64,000 bases of DNA, from NCBI RefSeq assembly GCF_016097555.1, contig NC_054704.1, positions 2,094,961 to 2,158,960 of the forward strand, in the 5' to 3' direction. Of the stretch, positions 25,501 through 34,281 are shown one piece after another. The position numbers and the translations under genes are program-made. Within the stretch, counting starts at the first letter, position 1. Every line of letters begins with the position of its first letter. Source of the DNA: Gigantopelta aegis. Its lineage: Eukaryota > Mollusca > Gastropoda > Neomphalida > Peltospiridae. The notes under the pieces are model-generated. The model ran no database searches, was not told the origin of the DNA, and saw nothing but the letters and a program-made list of their open reading frames with translations.

Positions 25501-28500
25501 GTGTATTATACGGTGGTTTGTAGTTAATTAGTTACAGGTTAATTGGCACTCACAGGTGTATTATACTGTGGTTTGTAGTTAGTTAGTTACAGGTTAATTG
25601 GCACTCACAGGTGTATTATACTGTGGTTTGTAGTTAATTAGTTACAGGTTAATTGGCTCTCACAGGTGTATTGTACTGTGGTGTGTAGTTAATTAGTTAC
25701 AGGTTAATTGGCTCTCACAGGTGTATTGTACTGTGGTGTGTAGTTAATTAGTTACAGGTTAATTGACTCACAGGTGTATTATACTGTGGTGTGTAGTTAA
25801 TTAGTTACAGGTTAATTGACTCTCACAGGTGTATTATACTGTGGTGTGTAGTTAATTAGTTACAGGTTAATTGACTCTCACAGGTGTATTGTACTGTGGT
25901 GTGTAGTTAATTAGTTACAGGTTAATTGACTCTCACAGGTGTATTATACTGTGGTGTGTAGTTGAATTAGTCACAGGTTAATTGGCTCTCACAGGTGTAT
26001 TGTACTGTGGTGTGTAGTTAGTTAGTTACAAGTTAATTGGCTCTCACAGGTGTATTGTACTGTGGTGTGTAGTTAGTTAGTTACAGGTTAATTGGCTCTC
26101 ACAGGTGTATTGTACTGTGGTGTGTAGTTAGTTAGTCACAGGTTAATTGGCTCTCACAGGTGTATTGTACTGTGGTGTGTAGTTAGTTAGTCACAGGTTA
26201 ATTGACTCTCACAGGTGTATTGTACTGTGGTGTGTAGTTAGTTAGTCACAGGTTAATTGGCTCTCACAGGTGTATTGTACTGTGGTGTGTAGTTAGTTAG
26301 TTACAGGTTAATTGACTCTCACAGGTGTATTATACTGTGGCGTGTAGTTAATTAGTTACAGGTTAATTGACTCTCACAGGTGTATTATACTGTGGTTTGT
26401 AGTTAATTAGTTACAGGTTAATTGACTCTCACAGGTGTATTATACTGTGGCGTGTAGTTAATTAATTACAAGTTAATTGGCTCTCACAGGTGTATTATAC
26501 TGTGGTTTGTAGTTAATTAATTACAAGTTAATTGGCTCTCACAAATGAAAGGAATGTTTTCTTTGATAAAACCCCAGGACATTGATAAACCATGACTGTT
26601 AGACGTCTAATATAATCTATAAATGTAATACTTAGTCCATAGAATTAGATAAGAAACCTTTTGGGGCTTTTTTTTTAATACAGAATGGGTATTATCACTT
26701 AAATTATCAAAACTCTGAATATTTCTTTGTTTTTAGGATGGACATTGCTCACTTGAAAACCTGCTCACTTGAAAAACCTGAAGCTATTGACAAACCTGAG
26801 TTGATATTTTAATTTTTCTGTGTTTATTTGTACAGGACGGGCGGTGTCACTCTGACAATGTGAAGCCGGTCGTGAACCTGAGCGGCTACGTGAACGTCAC
26901 ATCGGGGGACCTACAGGCTCTCAAAGTGGCACTCGCCAAGGAGGGGCCCATTTCTGTGAGCATCGACGCCGCGCTCAAGTCTTTCTCGTTCTACGCTAAC
27001 GGAGTGTTCTATGATCCTACCTGTGGTGAGTACTGTAGAGAACCTTGGAATGTGCTATGACCCTACCTGTGGTGAGTACTGTAGAGAACCTTGGAATGTG
27101 CTATGACCCTACCTGTGGTGAGTACTGTAGAGAACCTTGGAATGTGCTATGACCCTACCTGTGGTGAGTACTATAGAGAACCTTGAGAATGTGCTTTGAT
27201 CCTACCTGTGGTGAGTACTGTAGAGAACCTTGAGAATGTGCTATGATCTTCCTGTGGTGAGTACTGTAGAGAACCTTGGAATGTGCTATGATCCTACCTG
27301 TGGTGAGTACTGTAGAGAACCTTGAGAATGGAGTGCTATGATCCTACCTGTGGTGAGTACTGTAGAGAACCTCGGAATGTGATATGATCCTACCTGTGGT
27401 GAGTACTGTAGAGAACCATGAGAATGGAATGTGATATGATCCTACCTGTGGTGAGTACTGTAGAGAACGTTGAGAATGGAATGTGCTATGATCCTACCTG
27501 TGGTGAGTACTGTAGAGAACCTTGAGAATGGAATGTGCTATGATCCTACCAGTGGTGAGTACTGTAGAGAACCTTGTGAATGGAATGTGCTATGATCCTA
27601 CCTGTGGTGAGTACTGTAGAGAACCTTGAGAATGGAATGTGCTATGATCCTACCAGTGGTGAGTACTGTAGAGAACCTTGAGAATGGAATGTGCTATGAT
27701 CCTACCTGTGGTGAGTACTGTAGAGAACCTTGAGAATGGAATGTGCTATGATCCTACCTGTGGTGAGTACTGTAGAGAACCTTGAGAATGGAATGTGCTA
27801 TGATCCTACCAGTGGTGAGTACTGTAGAGAACCTTGAGAATGGAATGTGCTATGATCCTACCAGTGGTGAGTACTGTAGAGAACCTTGAGAATGGAATGT
27901 GCTATGATCCTACCTGTGGTGAGTACTGTAGAGAACCTTGAGAAAGGAATGTGCTATGATCGTCTGTGTTGTAAGAAGTACAGAAAGTCATCGGAGTCCT
28001 TACTTAAAACAGAGCTTCAGCTACATACTAGCAATGACCTCGACAGGTTTAGAGGTGTGCCAAACATGACTGTTTCATAATTATAGGCCAAATACAGAAC
28101 ATATGTACTCACTACAGCATGATCTTCTACTTTGTTTTACTATGGAAGATGTTCAAAGTCTTTAACTTTTTAGTGTTTTTAACATATTCATGTCTCTTCT
28201 TTTTCCTGTACATTTTTACCATGTTTTCAGTATATGGATGTTTGTTAGTATGGGTGGATATAACATTTATTAGACGGATGTGTACAGAGCATGACGATAG
28301 AGTACAACTTGCATGTGATCAATATAAACAGGATGATAGAATAGCGCAGCTGAGGAGCCAGACGTCAGTAACCAAGTCTCGACTACAGACCTTGAAATAA
28401 GCCTTGTGTGGTACACTGTTATGGAGAACCAAGTACTGTTCTCGACATTTCTGACAGGTAGTAACAAACCAGATCAGTTGCTTCCTTAGTAATATACCGG

Positions 28501-29485
28501 CCTCGGTGGTGTTATGGTTAGGCCATCGGTCTACAGGCTGGTAAGTACTGGGTTCAGATCCCAGTCAAGGCATGGGATTTTTAATCCAGATACCGACTCC
28601 AAACCCTGAGTGAGTGCTCTGCAAGGCTCAATGGGTAGGTGTAAACCACTTACACCGACCAGTGATCCATAACTGGTTCAACAAAGGCCATGGTTTGTGC
28701 TATCCTGCCTGTGGGAAGCGCAAATAAACGATCCCTTGCTGCTAATCGGAAAGAGTAGCCCATGTGGTGGCGACAGCAGGTTTCCTCTCAAAATCTTTGT
28801 GGTCCTTAACCATATGTCTGACGCCATATCACCATAAATAAAATGTGTTGAGTGCGTTGTTAAATAAAACATTTCTTTCTTTTTTTCCTTAGTAATAAAC
28901 ATTAATGTTTGTATTGTTTTAACCAAGTATTAATGTGTGTGTTGTTGCAGGTAACAAGCCCAATGACTTGGACCACTCTGTACTAAGTATTAATGTGTGT
29001 ATCTGCAGGTAACAAGCCCGATGACTTGGACCACTCTGTACTAAGTATTAATGTGTGTATCTGCAGGTAACAAGCCCGATGACTTGGACCACTCTGTACT
29101 AAGTATTAATGTGTGTATCTGCAGGTAACAAGCCCGATGACTTGACCACTCTGTACTAAGTATTAATGTGTGTATCTGCAGGTAACAAGCCCGATGACTT
29201 GGACCACTCTGTACTAAGTATTAATGTGTGTTGTTGCAGGTAACAAGCCGGATGACTTGGACCACTCTGTACTAAGTATTAATGTGTGTATCTGCAGGTA
29301 ACAAGCCCGATGACTTGGACCACTCTGTGCTGGCGGTGGGTTACGGTGTGATGAATGGACAGGCGTACTGGCTCATCAAGAACTCCTGGTCCACGTACTG
29401 GGGAAATGACGGCTACGTGCTCATATCCCAGAAAGACAACATCTGCGGAGTCGCCACGAGTCCCACGTTTGTGAAGATTAAATAG
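4330..29485 (+). CDS. Papain-family cysteine peptidase (C1A, I29-type propeptide), seven exons, N-terminus off window
   Basis: Seven exons with compatible phases encode about 420 residues of a secreted or lysosomal-type cysteine peptidase of the group annotated as counting-factor-associated protein D / digestive cysteine proteinase. Exons: A 4330-4573, B 12389-12584, C 19354-19544, D 20792-20883, E 21181-21342, F 26836-27025, G 29298-29485. Order of domains: C-terminal part of an N-terminal extension (exon A), I29 inhibitor propeptide with a complete ERFNIN motif (B-C), then the mature papain fold (C-G). The oxyanion Gln and catalytic Cys lie in [15 protein letters not shown] (D), the catalytic His in [11 protein letters not shown] and the Asn in [10 protein letters not shown] (both G), so all four active-site residues are present and the gene looks functional. 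Signal peptide and first exons should lie left of the DIRS element. The introns are packed with minisatellites that start or end at the splice sites. Confidence 0.9.
4574..6490 (+). repeat. 52-bp / ~21-bp compound minisatellite of tRNA A-box-like modules
   Basis: Starts directly at the exon A donor. The 52-bp unit is gtgggaggtagctcagtgg + tagagaacacactttactcg + ctgttttaccag, with extra short copies of gtgggaggtagctcagtgg alone. About 35 copies. Longer blocks repeat, for example 4735-5340 and 5660-6120 share the same order of variants. Each unit contains tagctcagtgg, a good match to the RNA polymerase III A box. Confidence 0.9.
6491..6538 (+). ncRNA. tRNA-like SINE-head remnant at the end of the A-box array
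   Basis: An A box (tagctcagtgg, 6494-6504) is followed after 20 nt by a B box (gattcgaatcc, 6525-6535). The spacing is shorter than in a tRNA and no cloverleaf can be closed, so this is best read as a decayed tRNA-derived promoter, not a tRNA gene. Confidence 0.5.
6588..6838 (+). repeat. 21-bp minisatellite
   Basis: About 12 copies of ctgttctctgactcaatggg(t). The period is a multiple of three, which keeps frames open on both strands, but there is no sign of a real gene. It lies inside intron A-B of the cysteine peptidase. Confidence 0.9.
6840..8090. other. Intronic AT-rich DNA with five dispersed copies of a palindromic motif
   Basis: No gene seen. A near-palindromic 22-23-bp motif related to ggtcgtatgt-n5-atacgacc occurs at 7000-7022, 7131-7153, 7232-7253, 7294-7316 and 7691-7712. 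A (CA) run lies at 8038-8058. Confidence 0.6.
8090..8705 (+). repeat. 30-bp minisatellite, split by a SINE
   Basis: Units of the type acctgaacatgacatagctc + acacaacagg at 8090-8290 and diverged units at 8545-8705. The block 8344-8545 between them is a SINE fragment inserted in the array. Confidence 0.8.
8344..8545 (-). mobile_element. tRNA-derived SINE, fragment
   Basis: Reads gtttgttttgtttaacaaca then catcggctattggatgtcaa and acagacaggacagcacatac, i.e. the complement of the body and tail of the SINE family seen elsewhere in the window. The tRNA-like head is missing. Confidence 0.75.
8735..10000 (+). repeat. 30-bp minisatellite (cctggagagatcac unit), split by a 446-bp element
   Basis: About 27 copies of aacctggagagatcactgaa + cacacaacag. 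It continues the 30-bp periodicity of the preceding array, with which it shares acacaacag. The element at 9369-9814 interrupts it. Confidence 0.85.
9369..9814. mobile_element. 446-bp non-autonomous DNA element, copy 1
   Basis: Begins ggtgtatactaccaaat and ends with the imperfect complement atttggtttagtactacc. It is flanked by tggag on both sides (9364-9368, 9815-9819), which is part of the surrounding minisatellite unit. A second copy with the same ends and order lies at 40909-41357. The open frame inside (from 9494) shows no recognised domain. Confidence 0.75.
10000..11576. other. Intronic DNA without recognised features
   Basis: AT-rich. It holds a short dispersed-repeat-like stretch (gttcaagttctttatttgct near 10280, related to one near 39278). 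No exon with conserved protein sequence was found. Confidence 0.5.
11577..12375 (+). repeat. 33-bp minisatellite next to the exon B acceptor
   Basis: About 24 copies of ggttgatgttctgcttgtag + cagtgaagcgtgt. The last unit merges into the true acceptor region (ggtttatgttctgtttgtgt ... ttatttcag), so the unit resembles the pyrimidine tract plus AG of that intron. The 33-bp period (11 codons) keeps frames open on both strands; those frames are not genes. Confidence 0.9.
12389..12584 (+). CDS. Cysteine peptidase exon B (propeptide)
   Basis: The acceptor is ttatttcag at 12380-12388. The frame reads [20 protein letters not shown], then [17 protein letters not shown] and [14 protein letters not shown], the start of the I29 inhibitor helix. 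E, R, F and N of ERFNIN are here; I and N follow in exon C. The donor is CTGAG|gtgaga (phase 2). Confidence 0.93.
12572..13258 (+). repeat. 42-45-bp minisatellite repeating the exon B end and its 5' splice site
   Basis: About 16 copies of agacagaatctgaggtgaga + catgagatggtgtgtattga + tggtc. The first copy is the exon end itself (AGACAGAATCTGAG|gtgaga). Fourteen copies keep exact gaggtgag; two read taggtgag or acgtgag. Confidence 0.92.
13380..13478. repeat. Inverted repeat (hairpin), 33-bp arms
   Basis: Arms 13380-13412 and 13446-13478 are complementary, with 19 bp perfect at the loop side (atatctgctttatcctgtg). The loop is 33 nt. Confidence 0.8.
13669..14090. mobile_element. 422-bp TIR element at a TA site
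   Basis: Ends are ccgtattgttcctatttgta and its complement tacaaataggaacaatacgg, about 21 bp perfect and extending weakly inward. TA lies on both sides (13667-13668, 14091-14092), as in Tc1/mariner/pogo-type MITEs. No transposase. A 17-bp direct repeat (gtatgtttgtacttccg) is inside. Confidence 0.75.
14100..19230 (+). repeat. 42-bp minisatellite, about 120 copies, with higher-order duplication
   Basis: Unit tgctactaaacactaggtgt + agcctctgatttcatcactg + tt. Marker variants (gggccgatttcatatgtatg near 15211, 16277, 16582 and 17602; tgattagatccctgcttgct near 15909 and 17235) recur at an offset of about 1.33-1.37 kb, so a long block was duplicated as a unit. The array ends about 100 bp before exon C. 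Confidence 0.92.
19354..19544 (+). CDS. Cysteine peptidase exon C (propeptide end, mature start)
   Basis: The acceptor is tgttgtctag at 19344-19353. It completes ERFNIN (NLRFINSKN) and carries [12 protein letters not shown] (the GNFD-type motif), then LDWRLYG near the mature N-terminus. The upstream AG at 19333 would give an in-frame mismatch with exon B, so 19354 is chosen. The donor is TACG|gtgagt (phase 1). Confidence 0.92.
19545..20425 (+). repeat. ~36-bp minisatellite starting at the exon C donor
   Basis: About 24 copies of gtgtcagtgagttgagaata + tagtctacagtacta. The first intron bases (gtgagtcggaaatacaggct + acacta) are a diverged unit, so the array seems to grow out of the 5' splice site. 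Each unit keeps gtgagt. Confidence 0.88.
20792..20883 (+). CDS. Cysteine peptidase exon D (catalytic cysteine)
   Basis: The acceptor is tttttgtccag. It reads [19 protein letters not shown] and TIEGANFLK: oxyanion-hole Gln and nucleophilic Cys of papain-family enzymes. The donor is AAAG|gtactg (phase 0). This exon and the 297-bp intron after it have no splice-site array. Confidence 0.95.
21181..21342 (+). CDS. Cysteine peptidase exon E
   Basis: The acceptor is gcatccacag at 21171-21180. It reads [27 protein letters not shown] and [15 protein letters not shown], the SQQxLxDCS and GCxGG motifs of C1A peptidases. The donor is placed at GTG|gtttgt; GCT|gtggtt three bases earlier is an alternative of the same phase. 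Confidence 0.9.
21331..26545 (+). repeat. 55-bp minisatellite, about 95 copies, starting at the exon E donor
   Basis: Unit tgtggtttgtagttaattag + ttacaggttaattggctctc + acaggtgtattgtac. The first unit overlaps the exon end (GGCTGTG|gtttgtagtt), so each copy repeats the donor-like tgtg|gtttgt or tgtg|gtgtgt. Variant order shows larger duplicated blocks (for example 21700-22200 and 22690-23190). Confidence 0.93.
26546..26835. other. Unique intron sequence before exon F
   Basis: AT-rich; the pyrimidine-rich acceptor region of exon F. No array here. Confidence 0.6.
26836..27025 (+). CDS. Cysteine peptidase exon F
   Basis: The acceptor is tttatttgtacag. It reads [39 protein letters not shown] and [16 protein letters not shown], the segment between the S2 region and the catalytic His. 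The donor is CTGTG|gtgagt (phase 1). Confidence 0.94.
27011..27960 (+). repeat. 47-52-bp minisatellite repeating the exon F end and its 5' splice site
   Basis: About 19 copies of atgatcctacctgtggtgag + tactgtagagaaccttgaga + atggaatgtgct. The first copy is the exon end. All copies keep (t/a)gtg|gtgagt. Confidence 0.92.
28080..28496. other. Unique intron sequence
   Basis: Between the exon F donor array and the SINE. An open frame from 28119 is hydrophobic at the start but matches nothing I recognise and is probably chance. Confidence 0.4.
28497..28895 (+). mobile_element. Full-length tRNA-derived SINE
   Basis: The head has an A-box-like tggtgttatggttaggcc and a B-box-like gggttcagatccc. The body (ccaaaccctgagtgagtgct ... 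gacgccatatcaccataaat) and tail (gttaaataaaacatttcttt) match the other copies. It lies in intron F-G. Confidence 0.85.
28930..29297 (+). repeat. 58-bp array repeating the exon G 3' splice site and exon start
   Basis: Six copies upstream of the real one: aagtattaatgtgtgtatct + gcag|gtaacaagcccgatga + cttggaccactctgtact. Each holds a full acceptor and the first ~34 bases of exon G. In each false copy the exon frame runs into a TAA. Confidence 0.93.
29298..29485 (+). CDS. Cysteine peptidase exon G (catalytic His and Asn), terminal
   Basis: The last copy of the array gives the acceptor tatctgcag. It reads [35 protein letters not shown] and [15 protein letters not shown] followed by TAG. Catalytic His ([10 protein letters not shown]) and Asn (KNSWSTYWG) are present. 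Phase 1 matches exon F (C-G-NKP). Confidence 0.95.
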
Positions 29486-30190
29486 TCTATGTCAAGTTAT
29501 TTAGTCACTTTTAATTTCATTGTTTAAAATAGTCTCCACCAAAAATAACAAAAAGTCAAATTAGTGACAATTTTAATTTCCTTGTTGAAAATTGTTTCCT
29601 GTCCAAAAGAACTCAGGTGATTCGTTATTAACGTTAATAGATAATAATTTATTTACTCCATTGAAATTCAAATTATTTTGATAGTTTTGTATGCAGCAAT
29701 ATTTTTTACCCGTACTTTTCTTAGAAATATAGTTAATATAATATGAATATATAGTTTATATGTGGTTTAGTGTTTACACTGTTATTTGTTATGTATTAGA
29801 ATTTTTTTTTTTAAATATCAACATTTGTTATTATATTAACTACAGTAGCTAAGTGCTCAAAAGTAGACATTCCCGTAATTTAGCTGCATGGCAAAATGAA
29901 CATCTGTCTCAAGTGTTTCCATAACTGTTGCTTGCCTATTGGTGTTTCTTATTAATGGCAAAGGTTTTTGGATTTAATTTGGTGTTCGATGCTTTTGAAA
30001 TGAATGGCAATTTGTAATTTTACAACTGAATGCAGTGTCGAATTGTTTGTGTTTTCTGTTTTTGTTAAATAGGGACGTCATAGTGTTGCTATCTTTTCTG
30101 CTATGAAAGTTGAGATAATATACTCATGTGTAAGTTTGAATAGGGTTTTTTAGTAATTTTTTAGAATGTTGAATACTTTATTAATAAAGA
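29486..30190 (+). other. Likely 3' UTR of the cysteine peptidase gene
   Basis: AT-rich sequence after the stop, with aataaa at 30183-30188. A second aataaa near 30286 is an alternative end. From there to 30912 I see nothing recognisable. Confidence 0.5.
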
Positions 30191-30912
30191 TTATTTATAC
30201 GGTATCTTAAACGTGGTCAGTATCAATAAGTGTAAATACCTGCATACGTAGCTATAATCAGTATTACCAGGATATATTTTTGAATAAAATAATGAAAAGA
30301 TATTTGATAATTTTGTTTTGTTTTTACTAGCTTACAATTATATATCGTCTACTATATACTTTCAAAAGCTGAACTTTGATTTTTATCTGCCTGTTGAAAA
30401 ATATGGTGGTCCGATTATGAAAATGTTATTTCAATAGTAAAACATAACTATACCAGACACGAATATATTTAACTATATTTCACCAGAATCATTACACAGA
30501 TAAAATAGATGTCCATCACTACCAATGTATCTACCCACAGCTGTCGCATGTTGACCAAATACACATTACTCCAGTTGTATAATGTAGGGAAAGGTCATTA
30601 TGTGGGCTCAATATTGTTTAAACCATCTACCCACCACTATTCGTCCAGCCCCCGTTTCCCCAGACATCACTTTTGATCAGTCGACAAGTAACCATTAATA
30701 CACCAGCTGCGAGACATAAACATCACACGTGATTTGTGTCCACGCTAGTAATCGGTAAAAGTGTGTCCCCCTAGATTTGCCATTCGTTATGATCAGTTTC
30801 CACGTGTGACAGTCAGGCCAGCTGATTGATTGTCACAAGTCTTCTGATACACTGTCACTGAAAATCATGAAAACCTGCGTCACCTTTAGATAGATTTTTT
30901 TTAAATTTCAGA

Positions 30913-32125
30913 TCACAGATCCATAGAACACATACAAAACTGATTACATAATAATATATACAGCAGCTTGTGCCAGCGATTTACACATACAGATTTGACG
31001 TACACAGTTGTACACCGCAGGTGGGAAAGTAGGTCTTCAGCGAATATGCTGTTGAGCGAAGTAAAGCGCCAAAGCGTTTTACTCGATGACTTGACAAACA
31101 TCTTGCTGGCACTGTATGGTCGTCGTTATCCGATCATCCATCGGTATGCATTATTATAACATAAGTTAAGATCCTTCATGGTATCCTGTATAAATTTTAC
31201 CCATAATGCACCCGCGTACAAATTACTACAATAACTAACAAATAATTGTGTTTTAACAGATTCTGAACATTTTGCAAATCGCCACAACAACATGTTTGCA
31301 CGTACACAAAGGGCTCTATACTGTCGTTTAATGACTTTATCGTCTTTCATGTTTTTGCATATAATATGACCTAGATATTTATAGTTGTCAACAAATTTCA
31401 GTATATCACCACACAAATATATCGAAGGCACATTGATCAACTTCAGAGTTTCTGGCTCAATATACATACAAACAGTTTTCATTGTATTATATATAATATC
31501 ATAATTTTCTGCAAATGTCTCGCAAATCGTTAACATTTTTCTTAATGCAGAAATAGATGGGCAAAGAAGTGACATATCATCAGTAAAACTGAAGTTATTT
31601 AAAAACACCCCACCAACATTACACCTATCTGCACATCTTAACAACTGTATATATATTAAATAATAAGGGTGACATTACCCCACCAACATTACACCCAACT
31701 GCACATCTTAACAACTAGGTTAAGGCCATCAATATATATATATATATTAAATAATATGGGTGACATTACTCCTACCTTGACGGACGCCATTTGTTACATT
31801 AAACTTACAGGACATATATGCACCCCATTTTACACCTAAACAGTTGGGTTAAATACTACAAAAGTAGGCACGCCTTTTGTCAAAAGTGTCATATATAATG
31901 TCCAGTGATTTACTCGCTCAAAGGCTTTTTTCGCATCCAAAAAGCAAACATACACAGGACTACCTTGTGAAATGTAAAAGTTAATAACTTCCTTAAAAGC
32001 AAATAAACACATATCGGTGGATGTCCCACTGTTAAAACCAAACTGATAGTCCGATGTACTCGGGTCTGTTCGTGATAACAGTACATGTTCCATAACATAT
32101 ACAATCTATTTCTGTGGTTATCAAA
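30913..32125 (-). pseudogene. LINE (non-LTR) reverse transcriptase remnant
   Basis: Read 3' to 5' of the window: YQFGFNSGTSTDMCLFAFKE and VYVCFLDAKKAFERVNHW (31836-32093), then FSFTDDMSLLCPSISALRKM (the catalytic ADD box, here TDD) and NYKYLGHIICKNMKDDKVIK (31126-31644). After a TAA at 31126-31128 the same frame goes on with SASKMFVKSSSKTLWRF. The two RT parts are in different frames and separated by a duplicated, AT-repeat-rich stretch (31645-31835). Confidence 0.85.
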
Positions 32126-32164
32126 GGCAGAACTCGGCCCGAACCACCTGCTACTCGAATGTTG

Positions 32165-32520
32165 CCTTGGTGTGCTCAGCTTAGTGGTAAAGCGTCCGCC
32201 TGATGAGTGGTCAGTTTTGGATCGATCCCCGTCAGTGGACCAGGGTGACCAACCTAATGGAAATATTTTTCCGGAATTTTCTGATATTTTCATTTTTGTG
32301 CGCGCGAACACCCTTTTCAAAACAATAATTTAAAGTGCGCGAAAACGTCATTTTCATAAAAGTAATTTTAAACAGTGCGACACTGGACCAATTGGGTTAT
32401 TTCTCGTTCCAGCCAGTGCACCACGACTGGTATATCAAAGGCCGTGGTATGTGCTATCCTGTCTAATTGAAAAATGTAGCAGGTTTCCTCTCTAAGTCAA
32501 AATTACCAAATGTTTTGTGT
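32165..32520 (+). mobile_element. tRNA-derived SINE with internal insertion
   Basis: The head cagcttagtggtaaagcgtc and B box ggatcgatcccc is followed by ctcgttccagccagtgcacc and the body. About 135 bp of foreign, AT-rich sequence (about 32254-32388) splits it, with ggacc on both sides. The tail is truncated near 32520. Confidence 0.75.
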
Positions 32521-32834
32521 CTGAAACATGGTTTCTCTTTCCATTTTAAGGATACTACAAGGTGAATCCATGTCATTAATATAAAACAAATTACAAAACA
32601 TGATTTTGTCTTTTCTGTTAATATGATGGTAGCAGCTGCGGACGACGTGTTAAATCATCCGTGTCGGGCCTGCTGGATATTCGGCGCGCTGCATCGGCTC
32701 ACTGACAAGATTAACATGCGATTAGGTTTTAAAAAACCTTCCATACACTATTAGTTTGAAAAAACCCAAAACGAAACGAAAAAAAAAGATTGATATACTA
32801 AACACCACGCCGCCCACATTACTGTGAGAAGCAA

Positions 32835-32962
32835 TGAAGCGTGTAGGCAGTAGAAGACGCGTAGCTGGGCTTGTAGGCAGTAGGAGACACGTAGCTGGGC
32901 GTGTAGGCAGTAGGAGACACGTAGCTGGGCTTGTAGGCAGTAGGAGACGCGTAATTGGGCTA
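32835..32962 (+). repeat. 30-bp minisatellite, four copies
   Basis: Unit gtgtaggcagtaggagacac + gtagctgggc. Confidence 0.9.
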
Positions 32963-33077
32963 GACTGATGTAGGTACACTTTAGACTTTCATGAGTTTGG
33001 CGACGTCATAGTGAACGTTACGCAGAGGTCAAGTTAAGTATGCTTGTCGCGCTGGCCGAAATTTCGTTTCTACCAAT

Positions 33078-33420
33078 GAATGAATGAATGAATGAATGTT
33101 TAACGACACCCCAGCACGAAAAATACATCGGCTATTGGGTGTCAAACTATGGTAATGCAAATAAATAAAGTGATGATCAACATCAATATAAAAAATCAAA
33201 ACTTAAACAAAAACAGTGTAAAGAACTGTGCAAAAACACAAATATCACAGAATTTTACGGATACTGAATTTTACTCAAAACTTCAATTGTGTGCTGTATT
33301 GGCCATTCTCAAAGAGAATGTTACACCCCTGCACCACGGTGAGGTTACAGCACACGCAGGGGTCGTTTCTACCAAGACGCTTATTGTAGTAGACTATTGA
33401 CGGCATTCATGAAACAGAAA
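33078..33420 (-). mobile_element. SINE-like dispersed repeat
   Basis: A tail complement (gaatgaatgaatg, then tttaacgacaccccagcacg and catcggctattgggtgtcaa) resembles the other SINE tails, but the body differs from them. Borders are approximate. Confidence 0.5.
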
Positions 33421-33533
33421 AACATCAATTCACTTCCTTAGCCAGTTATGAGCCCCGACCTTTCACCAATCGACCACTTTGGCCTATTTATTGATATTAT
33501 TATATCGTTATTATACTAATGACCATGATTATT

Positions 33534-33565
<32 letters not shown>

Positions 33566-33760
33566 CGACGGGCCTGTAAAATATATAATAGCCTTTATTT
33601 AATGTTATATTTCAATATCCTCTACTTTGAACAGTATATTTTAATATGAATGACATGTATTCACCTTGTGGTATAATAGCTAGGTAAATAAAAGGGAAGT
33701 CATGTTATTGACAGATCAAATATTTAATATTGACCTAATGACATAGATTCACTTTTGTTG

Positions 33761-33830
<70 letters not shown>
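33534..33830. repeat. Poly-C and (TA)n microsatellites
   Basis: A C-run followed by an A-run at 33534-33560 and a TA run at about 33766-33830. Confidence 0.9.
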
Positions 33831-33833
<3 letters not shown>

Positions 33834-33908
33834 ACGTCATGATTCAGACATCAAATATTTTTAATGTTAATGATCGTCTTGTGGAATGGGAAGAGAAGAA
33901 AGCACAGC

Positions 33909-34281
33909 TTAGACATAATACGTTTTATATTGTAAATATCTCTTCTTCTTTTCTAACGCCGTCTGTCTGATGGTGTTGAACGACTTGTTCCACATGTAGA
34001 CATGCCACCAGCTACAGATGATGACGTTGCGAAGATGTTTGAGCTGACTGGCGTGCATGACGCGGCAGGCGGACAGGATGTTGTCGAAGACGATGATAGC
34101 GCTGTTGGGGCTGGTCTGGTACATGGCGGCGATGGAGCCGTAGTGCCGCATGATGGCGTACAACTCCTTCAAAGTGTAGTTGGGCACCTCGTAACGTAAG
34201 CGCCATCTGACGGCGATAGTGGACATCGGAAGTAATCTATCGTGATTCCTTTTGAAGCTGTCCCATAATTCGTTCATCAGT
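33909..34281 (-). CDS. RRM-like gene, last exon
   Basis: The acceptor attctcaacag (minus strand) is just above 34281 and the stop TAA is at 33909-33911. It begins with one base completing a codon, then LMNELWDSFKR. It ends in a basic tail (TALEKKKRYLQYKTYYV). Confidence 0.7.

Noticed and set aside
21331..26545. Possible CRISPR array or satellite centromere DNA
   Set aside because: Units are directly adjacent with no unique spacers, in an intron of an animal gene; it is too short and too local for a centromere.
28119..28400. Hydrophobic small protein
   Set aside because: Lies in an intron, without homologue known to me; the hydrophobic start reflects T-rich DNA.
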